DNA of 13,772 nucleotides. Origin: SBAX01 sp964646605 (lineage in GTDB: Bacteria > Planctomycetota > Phycisphaerae > UBA1845). The stretch spans positions 1-13,772 of the forward strand of contig CAZYEX010000125.1 of assembly GCA_964646605.1 (NCBI GenBank), in the 5' to 3' direction. The translations under genes and the position numbers were made by a program. Every line of letters starts with the position of its first letter. Position 1 is the stretch's first letter. Below the pieces are notes generated by a model, which saw only the letters and a list, made by a program, of their open reading frames with translations, made no database searches and was not told where the DNA came from. This document shows, piece by piece, positions 1 to 6,902 of the stretch.

Positions 1-1999
1 AAACTCCACCCGTCTCGTGCGCCCCGGGCTCGGATCGGGCCCCCGCCGCTACCGAGCCAGGTTCTGCGCCACCCACGAGGGGTGGCGCTACATGATACAC
101 GGCGCCCTCGCCGAAGGGGATTGTTTCGGCCGGCGCGGGATAGGGGAACGACCACTGGCCGTCTTTGGGTTCGTAAAGGTCCTTGGTCATGTACAGCGCG
201 ATGGGTTCGATGAAGGCGATCACGCGACCGTCGATCTTGGCCAATGCCAGGCACGTGCGCATCATTTTGACCGCATCATCACCGCGCGAGGGCGTGGCGA
301 TGATGAGACTGGGCACGTCGCGCAGGGCGGCGATGCTGTTGTCGTTGTGGAAGTGTCCGCCGAAGCCCTTTTGATACCCCCAGCCCGCGATGCGGACCAC
401 CATGGGGTTGCGGTATTGATCCTTGGAGAAGAACTGGAGCGAACAGGCCTCGCCGCGGATTTGGTCCTCGGCGTTGTGGTAGTACGCCAGATACTGAATC
501 TCGGGAATGGGGAGTAAACCCATGTGCCCCGCGCCGATCGCGGTGCCGAGGATCGACGTTTCGTCGAGGTGCGTGTTGAATACTCGTCCCACGCCGAACG
601 TCGCGGTCAGGCCCGTGGTGACGTGATAGACCCCGCCCTTCTTGGCTACGTCCTCGCCGAACAAGATGGCCTCGGGGTATTTCACGAGCAGATCGAACAG
701 CCCGTGATTGAGGAGGGCGGCCATGTGGCGGGCGGGCAAACGCTCGGGAAGTTTGTCCTCGCCGCCGAACACGCGCAGGCGCTCGCCGCGGTCAGGAAGG
801 CGCCGGACCTCGGCATCGACCCGATCGAGGTGCAGCGGACCCAGGGGCGCCTTGATTTCGGCGGCGCTGGTCAGCTTCGGGCCCTTGACCGCGTCGGCGG
901 CGGCCTCTCGCACTCGCCCGCGAATACGCTCGTACAGCGCGAGCACATCCTCCGCCGACATGAGACCCGCCCCGATGACCAACTCCGCCGACGCCAGCAG
1001 TGGATCGCGAGCCTCGGCGGCTTCGATTTCCTCGAAGGTGTGGTATTCGGTTTCGGCGTCGCTTCCCGCATGACCCAGAAGACGTACCGTTTTCAGATGC
1101 AGGAAAACAGGCGCCCGCTGGCGACGACACCACTCGACGGCCTGGGCCGCAGTGCCATACGCCTGCACCAGGTCCAACCCGTCGCCCTGAAGATAATGAA
1201 ATCCGTGCCGACTTCGGTAGGTTTGTTCGATCCAACCGTGCGGCGTTTCGACGCTGATGCCGATGCCGTTGTCTTCGCAGACGAAAAGGATCGGGATGGG
1301 CAGTCGTTGATGAGCGGCGAAGGCGGCCATGTTGAACGCCGTTTGAGCGACCGAGTGGTTTACCGACGCATCCCCGAAGGAGCAGATCACGATCGAATCG
1401 GCTGGAATGAGCGGTTTGACGCCCAGTCGCTTGGCGCGGTGCAGGGCGAGCGCCGTTCCCACGGCCTTGGGCAGGTGACTGGCGATCGTGCTGGTTTGCG
1501 GCGGGACCCACATGGGCACGCTGCCTAAGACCTTGTGCCGTCCGCCGGAGATGGGATCGTCCGCGGAGGCCGCGAAGCTCAGCATCGTGTCGCGTACGAA
1601 GTCGATCTGCGGGACCTTCCTCGCCCGCTCGGCCATGAAAGCCCCGGAACGGTAGTGTACAAACGCGATGTCCGTCGCCCGCGTGAGCCGACCGATCACC
1701 GCGTTGCCTTCATGGCCGGCGCTGCCGATGGTGTAGAAGCCTTCGTTGCGGGCACGCATTTCGCGCGAAGTGATGTCCTGATGACGGGCGACGATCTGCG
1801 ACTCGAAAAGCTCGACCAGGTCGCGGCCGGTGAGTTCTTGCCCGGGGACGATCGGCTCGTCCAACGATCGCCGGGCGACGCTCGCTCCCATCCGCGAGCG
1901 CGCGTAGGCGATGAAGTTCTCATCGACGACTTGGGCGCGGTTCAGGTTGAACCGCTTCCGTCGTTCGCCTGGCGTGGATGTGTCCGCGGACTGAAGCAA
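1..1999 (-). CDS. Fused E1 alpha/beta 2-oxo acid dehydrogenase, 3' end beyond the window
   Basis: This thiamine-diphosphate-dependent E1 component decarboxylates a 2-oxo acid (pyruvate or a branched-chain 2-oxo acid; substrate not resolvable) and passes the acyl group to a lipoyl E2. I read the minus frame triplet by triplet and it stays open for 666 codons. The alpha half carries GFYTIGSAGHEGN and the cofactor motif with GDA at about residues 209-211 and EDNG near 242-245. The beta half begins near residue 430 (ARHMAALLNHGLFDLL), with FGED at 447-450 and GWGYQKGFGGHFHND further on. Alpha and beta are usually separate proteins, but fused versions are known. The start is taken as TTG at 1999, because a GGAGAGG ribosome site (2005-2011) lies 5 bases upstream and the conserved NLNRAQVVDENF segment precedes the first ATG (residue 37). 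Homology fades after EGAVYH (residue 636), where a palindrome begins. About 110 residues of a normal beta domain would still be due. It is divergent from the aldehyde dehydrogenase. Confidence 0.88.
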   Translation of the reverse strand, partial: MLQSADTSTPGERRKRFNLNRAQVVDENFIAYARSRMGASVARRSLDEPIVPGQELTGRDLVELFESQIVARHQDITSREMRARNEGFYTIGSAGHEGNAVIGRLTRATDIAFVHYRSGAFMAERARKVPQIDFVRDTMLSFAASADDPISGGRHKVLGSVPMWVPPQTSTIASHLPKAVGTALALHRAKRLGVKPLIPADSIVICSFGDASVNHSVAQTAFNMAAFAAHQRLPIPILFVCEDNGIGISVETPHGWIEQTYRSRHGFHYLQGDGLDLVQAYGTAAQAVEWCRRQRAPVFLHLKTVRLLGHAGSDAETEYHTFEEIEAAEARDPLLASAELVIGAGLMSAEDVLALYERIRGRVREAAADAVKGPKLTSAAEIKAPLGPLHLDRVDAEVRRLPDRGERLRVFGGEDKLPERLPARHMAALLNHGLFDLLVKYPEAILFGEDVAKKGGVYHVTTGLTATFGVGRVFNTHLDETSILGTAIGAGHMGLLPIPEIQYLAYYHNAEDQIRGEACSLQFFSKDQYRNPMVVRIAGWGYQKGFGGHFHNDNSIAALRDVPSLIIATPSRGDDAVKMMRTCLALAKIDGRVIAFIEPIALYMTKDLYEPKDGQWSFPYPAPAETIPFGEGAVYHVAPPLVGGAEPGSVAAGARSEPGAHETGGV
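66..88. repeat. GC-rich palindrome inside the 3' part of the E1 gene
   Basis: GCGCCACCC (66-74) and GGGTGGCGC (80-88) form a perfect 9-bp stem around the 5-base loop ACGAG. No run of T follows on either strand, so it does not look like an intrinsic terminator. It begins directly after the last recognisable E1 beta residues (minus-strand EGAVYH ends at 92). Bases 1-65 beyond it are also GC-rich and encode low-complexity Gly/Ala/Pro residues. It resembles a REP-like intergenic element, but its copy number in the genome cannot be seen here. Confidence 0.6.
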
Positions 2000-2083
2000 A
2001 GCGCCCTCTCCTGTCGCATCACCGCTCGTCGGTGACCTTTCCCCGCTCAAACTACGCCGAATGGGCCTTTCCCACAACCGCTC

Positions 2084-2113
2084 TTGCCCTTCGCCCGCCC
2101 CTGCGGATACGCT
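2084..2113 (+). promoter_or_regulatory. Weak promoter candidate for the aldehyde dehydrogenase
   Basis: The divergent 184-base gap between the E1 gene and the aldehyde dehydrogenase must hold promoters for both directions. On the plus strand TTGCCC (2084-2089) and TACGCT (2108-2113) are spaced 18 bases apart, which only loosely resembles a housekeeping promoter. No operator-like palindrome was recognised in the gap. This is a guess from spacing and hexamer likeness. Confidence 0.2.
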
Positions 2114-2183
2114 TTCCTCATGGGGCGTCGCGGGCTGCGCGAGGGGCGCGGCGACGCTTGGACCTCGACGTTCAGGAAGACCT

Positions 2184-3656
2184 ATGGTCGCTACAGAAAC
2201 CGTTGCACCGCCGAAAGTTCGGGATCGCAAGTTGCTGATCGACGGCAAGTGGGTCGACAGCGTATCGGGCAAGTCCTTTGAGACCGTCAACCCTTCCACC
2301 GGGGACGTGATCTGCCGCGTGGCGGAGGGGGACAAGGCCGACGTGGACCTCGCCGTGAGGGCCGCCCGAAAAGCGCTGGAGTCCAAGGGTTGGCGGACGA
2401 TGGCCGCAGCCCAGCGAGGGCGGTTGCTCTACAAGCTCGCCGACTTGATCGAGGCGAACGCGAAGGAGCTCGCGGCGCTCGAAACCCTCGATAACGGCAA
2501 GCCCATCCGCGACTCGCTCAACGGCGACCTGCCCGCGACCGTGGCCATGTATCGCTACTACGCCGGGTGGGCGGACAAGATTCATGGCAAGACCATCCCC
2601 GTGGCCGGACCCTACCACACGTACACGCGGCACGAACCCGTGGGCGTCTGCGGTCAGATCATCCCCTGGAATTTCCCCTTGCTCATGCAGGCCCAGAAGT
2701 GGGCCCCGGCGCTGGCGTGCGGGTGTACGTCGGTGCTCAAACCGGCCGAGCAGACGCCGCTGACCGCGTTGCGCGTCGCGGAACTCGCGATGGAGGCGGG
2801 ATTCCCCGAGGGCGTCCTCAACGTCGTTCCCGGAATGGGCCCTACGGCGGGCGGGGCGATAGCCAGTCATCCCGACGTGGATAAGGTCGCCTTCACGGGC
2901 AGCACTTCCGTGGGTAAGGCCATCATGAAGGCCGCCGCGGAGAGCAACCTGAAGCGCGTCACTCTTGAACTCGGTGGAAAGAGCCCCAACATCATCTTCG
3001 CCGACGCCGACGTAGATACGGCTGCGAAGTTCGCTTACTTCGCGCTGTTTTTCAACATGGGTCAATGTTGCTGTGCCGGGTCGAGGCTTTTTGTCGAGGA
3101 AAAGGTCTACGATCAGGTGCTGAACGCCGTGGCGGAACGGGCCAAGAAAACCAAGATCGGCGATCCCCTTGACCCTGCGACCACCCAAGGTCCGCAGGTC
3201 TCGCAGGAACAGTGCGACACCATCATGCGCTACATCGACTCCGGACAGCGCGACGGGGCACGTTGCGTCACGGGCGGCAAGCGCGTGGACCGCGCCGGGT
3301 TTTTCATCGAACCCACGGTGTTCGACAACGTTCGCGACGAGATGGCGATCGCCCGCGAGGAAATCTTCGGTCCGGTGCTCAGCGTGCTGAAATTCAAGGA
3401 CGCGGATGAGGTCATCCGGCGGGCAAACAACACGACCTACGGTCTGGCCGCGGCCGTGTGGACCCGCGACGTGGGCAAGGCCCATCGCCTCGCCGCGGAA
3501 CTCAAGGCCGGGACCGTGTGGATCAATTGCTATAATGTTGTAGACACCCCCGCCCCCTTCGGCGGGTACAAAATGAGCGGACTGGGACGAGAACTCGGCG
3601 AATACGCCCTCAACCATTACACGGAGGTCAAGACCGTGTATACGTCGTTGATGTAA
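2184..3656 (+). CDS. NAD(P)-dependent aldehyde dehydrogenase (ALDH1/2-like)
   Basis: This cytoplasmic enzyme of 490 residues oxidises an aldehyde to its carboxylic acid with NAD(P)+. The full family length is present. Visible landmarks are PWNFPLLMQAQKWAPALACG followed by KPAEQTPL (cofactor pocket), FTGSTSVGK, the general base in LELGGKSPN (Glu about 262), the nucleophile in FNMGQCCCAGSR (middle Cys about 296), and the C-terminal EEIFGPVLSV and PFGGYKMSGLGRELG. This motif set is closest to the ALDH1/ALDH2/betaine-aldehyde group, so the natural substrate is open. The frame is open 41 codons further upstream, but ATG 2184 is chosen because AGGAAG lies just before it and MVATETVAPPKVRDRK resembles a normal N-terminus. 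The next gene starts 11 bases after its stop, which suggests co-transcription. Confidence 0.95.
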   Translation: MVATETVAPPKVRDRKLLIDGKWVDSVSGKSFETVNPSTGDVICRVAEGDKADVDLAVRAARKALESKGWRTMAAAQRGRLLYKLADLIEANAKELAALETLDNGKPIRDSLNGDLPATVAMYRYYAGWADKIHGKTIPVAGPYHTYTRHEPVGVCGQIIPWNFPLLMQAQKWAPALACGCTSVLKPAEQTPLTALRVAELAMEAGFPEGVLNVVPGMGPTAGGAIASHPDVDKVAFTGSTSVGKAIMKAAAESNLKRVTLELGGKSPNIIFADADVDTAAKFAYFALFFNMGQCCCAGSRLFVEEKVYDQVLNAVAERAKKTKIGDPLDPATTQGPQVSQEQCDTIMRYIDSGQRDGARCVTGGKRVDRAGFFIEPTVFDNVRDEMAIAREEIFGPVLSVLKFKDADEVIRRANNTTYGLAAAVWTRDVGKAHRLAAELKAGTVWINCYNVVDTPAPFGGYKMSGLGRELGEYALNHYTEVKTVYTSLM

Positions 3657-3667
3657 GGCTAACCACT

Positions 3668-4057
3668 GTGGGTACGTTCCACACAAGATGCAGAGTCGAG
3701 AACGTCACGGATCGAGAGCGCTCCGCGACTCTGGCCAAGGTCCTTGTCGATACGGGAAGCGAATACACCTGGATACCAGCGGGGATCCTCGAAAAGATCG
3801 GGGTCGCCCGCGAGAAGAAGGACCTCGTGTTCGTCATGGCCAACGGACAGCGCGTCACACGCAGCGTCGGGTTCGCCATCGCCCGCGTGGGGGAGTACTT
3901 CACCGTCGATGAAGTTGTTTTTGCCGAACGCGGCGATTTGTCGCTGCTCGGGGCGCGGACGTTGGAAGGGTTGAACCTCCGGGTGGATTCGCGGGCGAAA
4001 CGCCTGGTTGCGGCCGGTCCGATCCTCGCCGCGACGACGGCCCGCCGAGAGGGGTAG
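3668..4057 (+). CDS. Retropepsin-like (clan AA) aspartic protease, single domain
   Basis: This 129-residue protein has the layout of a one-domain retroviral-type aspartic protease. The catalytic triad sits in VDTGSEYTWIP (Asp about 28) after a beta-rich start. A flap-like middle (MANGQRVTRSVGFAIARVGEYF) follows, then the closing segment LSLLGARTLEGLNLRVD. Members of this clan act as homodimers because each chain gives one catalytic Asp. No signal peptide or membrane segment is visible, so it is probably cytoplasmic. The start is a GTG, placed 11 bases after the aldehyde dehydrogenase stop, and the ribosome site is weak. Only one base separates its stop from the next ATG. The substrate is unknown, and proteolytic activity is inferred from the DTG motif. 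Confidence 0.85.
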   Translation: MGTFHTRCRVENVTDRERSATLAKVLVDTGSEYTWIPAGILEKIGVAREKKDLVFVMANGQRVTRSVGFAIARVGEYFTVDEVVFAERGDLSLLGARTLEGLNLRVDSRAKRLVAAGPILAATTARREG

Positions 4058-4058
4058 A

Positions 4059-4274
4059 ATGCCGGATCACGAAATGGGATCGGATTGGCCGCCGGGCGGA
4101 TTTTACTACGGCGAAATCGACGAGAATGGAATCGACGTCTCGCTGATTCGGGAGAACCTCAAACTGACGCCCCTGGAGCGAATCCGGCGAGCCGACGTCG
4201 CCGCGCAAGAAACCCTGCGATTGCTTGAATATGGCCGACAGCACCGCCAAGACGCCCTTCGAGAAATTCGTTAA
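4059..4274 (+). CDS. Small protein paired with the nucleotidyltransferase
   Basis: This is a 71-residue protein of unknown function. It has an acidic and aromatic N-terminus (about residues 1-25) and then a segment DVSLIRENLKLTPLERIRRA that looks like a turn followed by a charged helix. It starts one base after the protease stop, and its last 44 bases overlap the nucleotidyltransferase. From memory, proteins with the pattern 'xxSLIRxxLxLTPxER' often sit directly before this type of nucleotidyltransferase, so the two probably form one functional unit. A toxin-antitoxin or complex-forming role is inference only. No catalytic motif is visible. Confidence 0.7.
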   Translation: MPDHEMGSDWPPGGFYYGEIDENGIDVSLIRENLKLTPLERIRRADVAAQETLRLLEYGRQHRQDALREIR

Positions 4275-4752
4275 CCTTTTCGTCGATCACGGAATCGAGT
4301 TTGTCGTGATCGGTGGACGGGCGGAAACGCTGTACGGCAGCGCCCGCGTCACCTTTGACACCGACCTTTGTTACCGTCGCACGGCCGAGAACCTCCGCCG
4401 ACTCGCCGAGGTCCTCGTTCGACTCGACCCCTCGCTTCGCGGCGCCCCACCCGACCTGCCCTTCCGCATCGACGCGGAATCGTTGGCCTTAGGGTGCAAT
4501 TACACCTTCCGCACGGCGGACGGGGATCTTGACTTGTTGGGCTTTGTCGAGCCCCTGGGTGGGTTCGAAGCGTTGGTCGGCCAGGCCGAGACTTTTCGGA
4601 TCGGCGATTGTTCCGTAAAGGTCATCGGCCTGGACGACCTGATCAAGATCAAGGAGTACCTCGGGCGACCGAAGGACAAGGACGGGCTTAACCACCTCCG
4701 CGCCATCCACCGATTGCGCGGACCAGGCGAGAAACCCCAGAACCATGCCTGA
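4231..4752 (+). CDS. MNT-like nucleotidyltransferase domain protein
   Basis: This is a 173-residue protein with a DNA polymerase beta-like nucleotidyltransferase core. The signature is VVIGGRAETLYGS (Gly-Gly about 28-29) followed by RVTFDTDLCYRR with the metal-binding Asp-x-Asp at about 43 and 45. A third acidic strand is likely in DGDLDLLGFVEPLG, and VKVIGLDDLIKIKEYLGRPKD closes the fold. Such proteins transfer a nucleotide to a protein or tRNA, and related ones act in toxin-antitoxin pairs (AbiEii/MenT/MNT types). The target here is unknown. ATG 4231 is preferred over an in-frame TTG two codons upstream. It overlaps the preceding 71-residue gene by 44 bases, which suggests translational coupling. 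It is the last gene of the compact rightward run that begins with the aldehyde dehydrogenase. Confidence 0.82.
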   Translation: MADSTAKTPFEKFVNLFVDHGIEFVVIGGRAETLYGSARVTFDTDLCYRRTAENLRRLAEVLVRLDPSLRGAPPDLPFRIDAESLALGCNYTFRTADGDLDLLGFVEPLGGFEALVGQAETFRIGDCSVKVIGLDDLIKIKEYLGRPKDKDGLNHLRAIHRLRGPGEKPQNHA

Positions 4753-4896
4753 CGCCGCCGTTGCAGCCGGATCGGAAGGATGTGACCAAGAATCGCCTAA
4801 CGTTGTTGCTCCGGGATTGTCGAATCTATCGGAACTGCGGGGACGGGCCTCTCTCCTTGGTCGGCCCATCCCTCGCGCCGAAAGGAGTGATGGGAC

Positions 4897-5541
4897 ATGA
4901 TCCGTACACAAAGGCTCTGTTGGCTGTCTGGAATAATCCCGTTCCTGGGCACGGGTTGCGGCGACGGCAGCTTTTCCTTTGACTACTTCGACGATGATCG
5001 TCCACGGCGTGCCCGGGTGGTGCACGTGGACACCGGGCATCACTGCGGTCCGGGTTGTGAGCATTTCTACGACGGCGGTCGGTACGTCGTCATTCAGGGC
5101 CATCGTCACGGGCCCGGGTGCGGCCACCTCTTGGAAGGACCGCATTGGATCGTCGTACAGCGGTCCGCCCCCGTGGCGACCCACGTGGAACACGTTTGCT
5201 CGTATGATTGCCACCACCATTATTGGGACGGGGGCAGACTCGTGGTCATCCAAGGCCGGCATCGGCATGGTCCGGGCTGCGGACATGCTTTCGATGGGCG
5301 ACGATGGCTCGTCACCGTCTCGCGCGGGCCCGACCGCGTTGTCGTGGAAGGAGGAAGAGGGCCCGCCGCGCGGGCTCAGCCCGGCCCCGACCGCGTCGTC
5401 CGAATCCCAGCCCCGCCGGGTCCCGTCAATGTGTACGTCTTCGACCGCAGGGGCAGCAAGTGGCTCCGTATCGCCAAGGGCCACGTCCACGGACCCGGAT
5501 GCGGGCACGCGCACGTCGAAGGCCATTGGTGCTTGCCGTGA
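4897..5541 (+). CDS. Secreted His/Cys-repeat protein (HxHGPGCGH), probably metal-binding
   Basis: This 214-residue protein is not a family I can name. A short basic start and hydrophobic stretch (residues 1-20) ends at Cys21 (FLGTGC), an imperfect lipobox, so it is probably exported and possibly lipid-anchored. The mature part has five spaced copies of a His/Cys unit: HHCGPGCEH (48-56), HRHGPGCGH (69-77), HVCSYDCHHH (99-108), HRHGPGCGH (122-130) and HVHGPGCGH (196-204). Most are followed by a short G-x-x-W/Y-x-V strand such as GGRYVVIQG. The regular spacing of His and Cys suggests binding of Cu, Zn or Ni, with each unit a separate site. GGAG (4884-4887) lies 9 bases before ATG. The next gene rightward is a copper tyrosinase, so a copper-handling role is an attractive inference. 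Confidence 0.8.
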   Translation: MIRTQRLCWLSGIIPFLGTGCGDGSFSFDYFDDDRPRRARVVHVDTGHHCGPGCEHFYDGGRYVVIQGHRHGPGCGHLLEGPHWIVVQRSAPVATHVEHVCSYDCHHHYWDGGRLVVIQGRHRHGPGCGHAFDGRRWLVTVSRGPDRVVVEGGRGPAARAQPGPDRVVRIPAPPGPVNVYVFDRRGSKWLRIAKGHVHGPGCGHAHVEGHWCLP

Positions 5542-5798
5542 CGCACCCCGTCGTGGTCAGTCCTACTTGATACGCCCTCCGGCGATCGGTCTCCCCTCCG
5601 GTTCGCCACGCCAGACCGCGGGGTCGCCCTCGCGATCCGCCGGCGGAAAAAACATGCCCGATGCCGGAACTTTGTTCTTGTACACCCCCGACCGGCCAGC
5701 TAGAGGCGTTCCACCCTCATTCTCGTACTTGCGTCTCGACGGCGTGCCGTGGTCGGCCCGCTGTCGAAGGGAACAGATGGATCGGTCGGAGAACGCAC

Positions 5799-6902
5799 AT
5801 GTCCTGCATTCGTGGGTCTCGCTTGCACGCGATCAAACTGGCGTGCGCCGTCGCGACAGTTTCCTTCGTGAACGACACGGCGCGGGCGGCGCCGCGGGTT
5901 CGGAAAAACTACACGGCCCTGAGCGCCGCGGAGAAGGCCGCGTTCGTCGACGCCTGCATCAAACTGAAGGCCATCGACCCGGGTGCGACGAACAACGGCC
6001 TCCTTGGGTGGGACGATTTCGTCAAGATGCACGCCAATAACCTCGGGTCGGCGCACCAAGGTTCGGCGTTCCTGGCGTGGCATCGGGAGTTTCTACTCCG
6101 ACTCGAAGACGCCCTGCGAGCGACCGCTCCAGCCAATGCCGGCGTCACCATCCCCTATTGGGACTGGACCGCGGCTGCCGGCTTCCCGGCCAGCCTCACC
6201 GCCTTCATCGGCGGTGACGGCGATCCCGCGGGCACTCAGTACAAAGTAACAACCGGTCCCTTCGCCCATGCAACGGGCAATTGGACGATCAACGTCCCGG
6301 CAGGAACTCCCCCGGAGCTCCGGCGGCGTTTCGGCTTTTCGGTGGGCACCCTGCCGACGGCTGGGCAGGTGACCACGGCGTTGGGGCTCACCATTGCCGA
6401 TACGTCACCGTGGAGTACGACCAGCAACAACAGCTTTCGCAACGTCCTTGAGGGTTGGAGGCCGACGTCGGACGCGCCTGGTTTGCACAACCGCATTCAT
6501 GTCTGGGTAGGCGGCAGCTGGACAGTGAGCGGATCGCCTGTCAAGGGCACCATGTACCCGACAAGCACTGCCCCCAACGACCCGGTGTTTTTCTTGCACC
6601 ACGCGAACGTCGACCGCCTGTGGTGCAAATGGCAGGAGGCCCATCCGTTCGAGTTCCATTACCTCCCCTCGGCCGGCGCGGGTTGCTTCAACTTCCCGGT
6701 CGGGGCCGCCGCGCCCCTCGGACATAATGCGTGCGACGTGATGTCTCCGTTCAGCCCCAAGCGCCCTGTGGATTTGCTGAACCCCAAGGCGATGCAGGTC
6801 GAATACGATGATTGCGTCGGCCCCTGTGTCTTCGGTCTCGACGCCGCACCGCAATACCAAGGGATGACGTTGTCGCAGGTCATGATCTTGGACGGACTCT
6901 GA
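5799..6902 (+). CDS. Exported tyrosinase / polyphenol oxidase (type-3 copper)
   Basis: This is a 367-residue type-3 copper oxidase that would hydroxylate phenols and/or oxidise catechols to quinones with O2. CuA ligands are His78 (KMHANN), His86 and His95 (AHQGSAFLAWHREFLLRLE). CuB ligands are His230 and His234 (LHNRIHVWVGG) and His268 in DPVFFLHHANVDRLW. PYWDWT lies between the two sites, as in the family. Residues 1-32 look like a Sec signal peptide with basic residues, LACAVATVSFV and a possible ARAA cleavage site. ATG 5799 was chosen because it begins this signal peptide and GGAG lies 8 bases upstream, although the frame is open to 5661. The reading frame stops at TGA 6900-6902 and continues open afterwards. 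Bacterial tyrosinases often depend on a copper-delivering partner, and the His/Cys-repeat gene upstream could serve as one. Confidence 0.93.
   Translation: MSCIRGSRLHAIKLACAVATVSFVNDTARAAPRVRKNYTALSAAEKAAFVDACIKLKAIDPGATNNGLLGWDDFVKMHANNLGSAHQGSAFLAWHREFLLRLEDALRATAPANAGVTIPYWDWTAAAGFPASLTAFIGGDGDPAGTQYKVTTGPFAHATGNWTINVPAGTPPELRRRFGFSVGTLPTAGQVTTALGLTIADTSPWSTTSNNSFRNVLEGWRPTSDAPGLHNRIHVWVGGSWTVSGSPVKGTMYPTSTAPNDPVFFLHHANVDRLWCKWQEAHPFEFHYLPSAGAGCFNFPVGAAAPLGHNACDVMSPFSPKRPVDLLNPKAMQVEYDDCVGPCVFGLDAAPQYQGMTLSQVMILDGL

Noticed and set aside
17..2035. Three long plus-strand open frames (17-517, 524-1528, 1535-2035)
   Set aside because: They lie antisense to the continuous E1 alpha/beta frame and encode no recognisable motif; GC-rich codon bias opens the opposite strand.
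3531..3536. TATAAT inside the aldehyde dehydrogenase gene
   Set aside because: It encodes conserved protein residues and has no -35-like hexamer at a suitable distance, so it is probably chance.
2172..3686. 504-codon minus-strand open frame
   Set aside because: It is fully antisense to the aldehyde dehydrogenase, which has all catalytic motifs; the minus product shows no domain.
4489..5526. 345-codon minus-strand open frame across the nucleotidyltransferase and His/Cys gene
   Set aside because: It is antisense to two better supported genes and its product looks like low-complexity sequence.
4979..6040. 353-codon plus-strand open frame
   Set aside because: It shares bases with the His/Cys-repeat gene and the tyrosinase start in another frame; those genes have repeats, a signal peptide and copper motifs.
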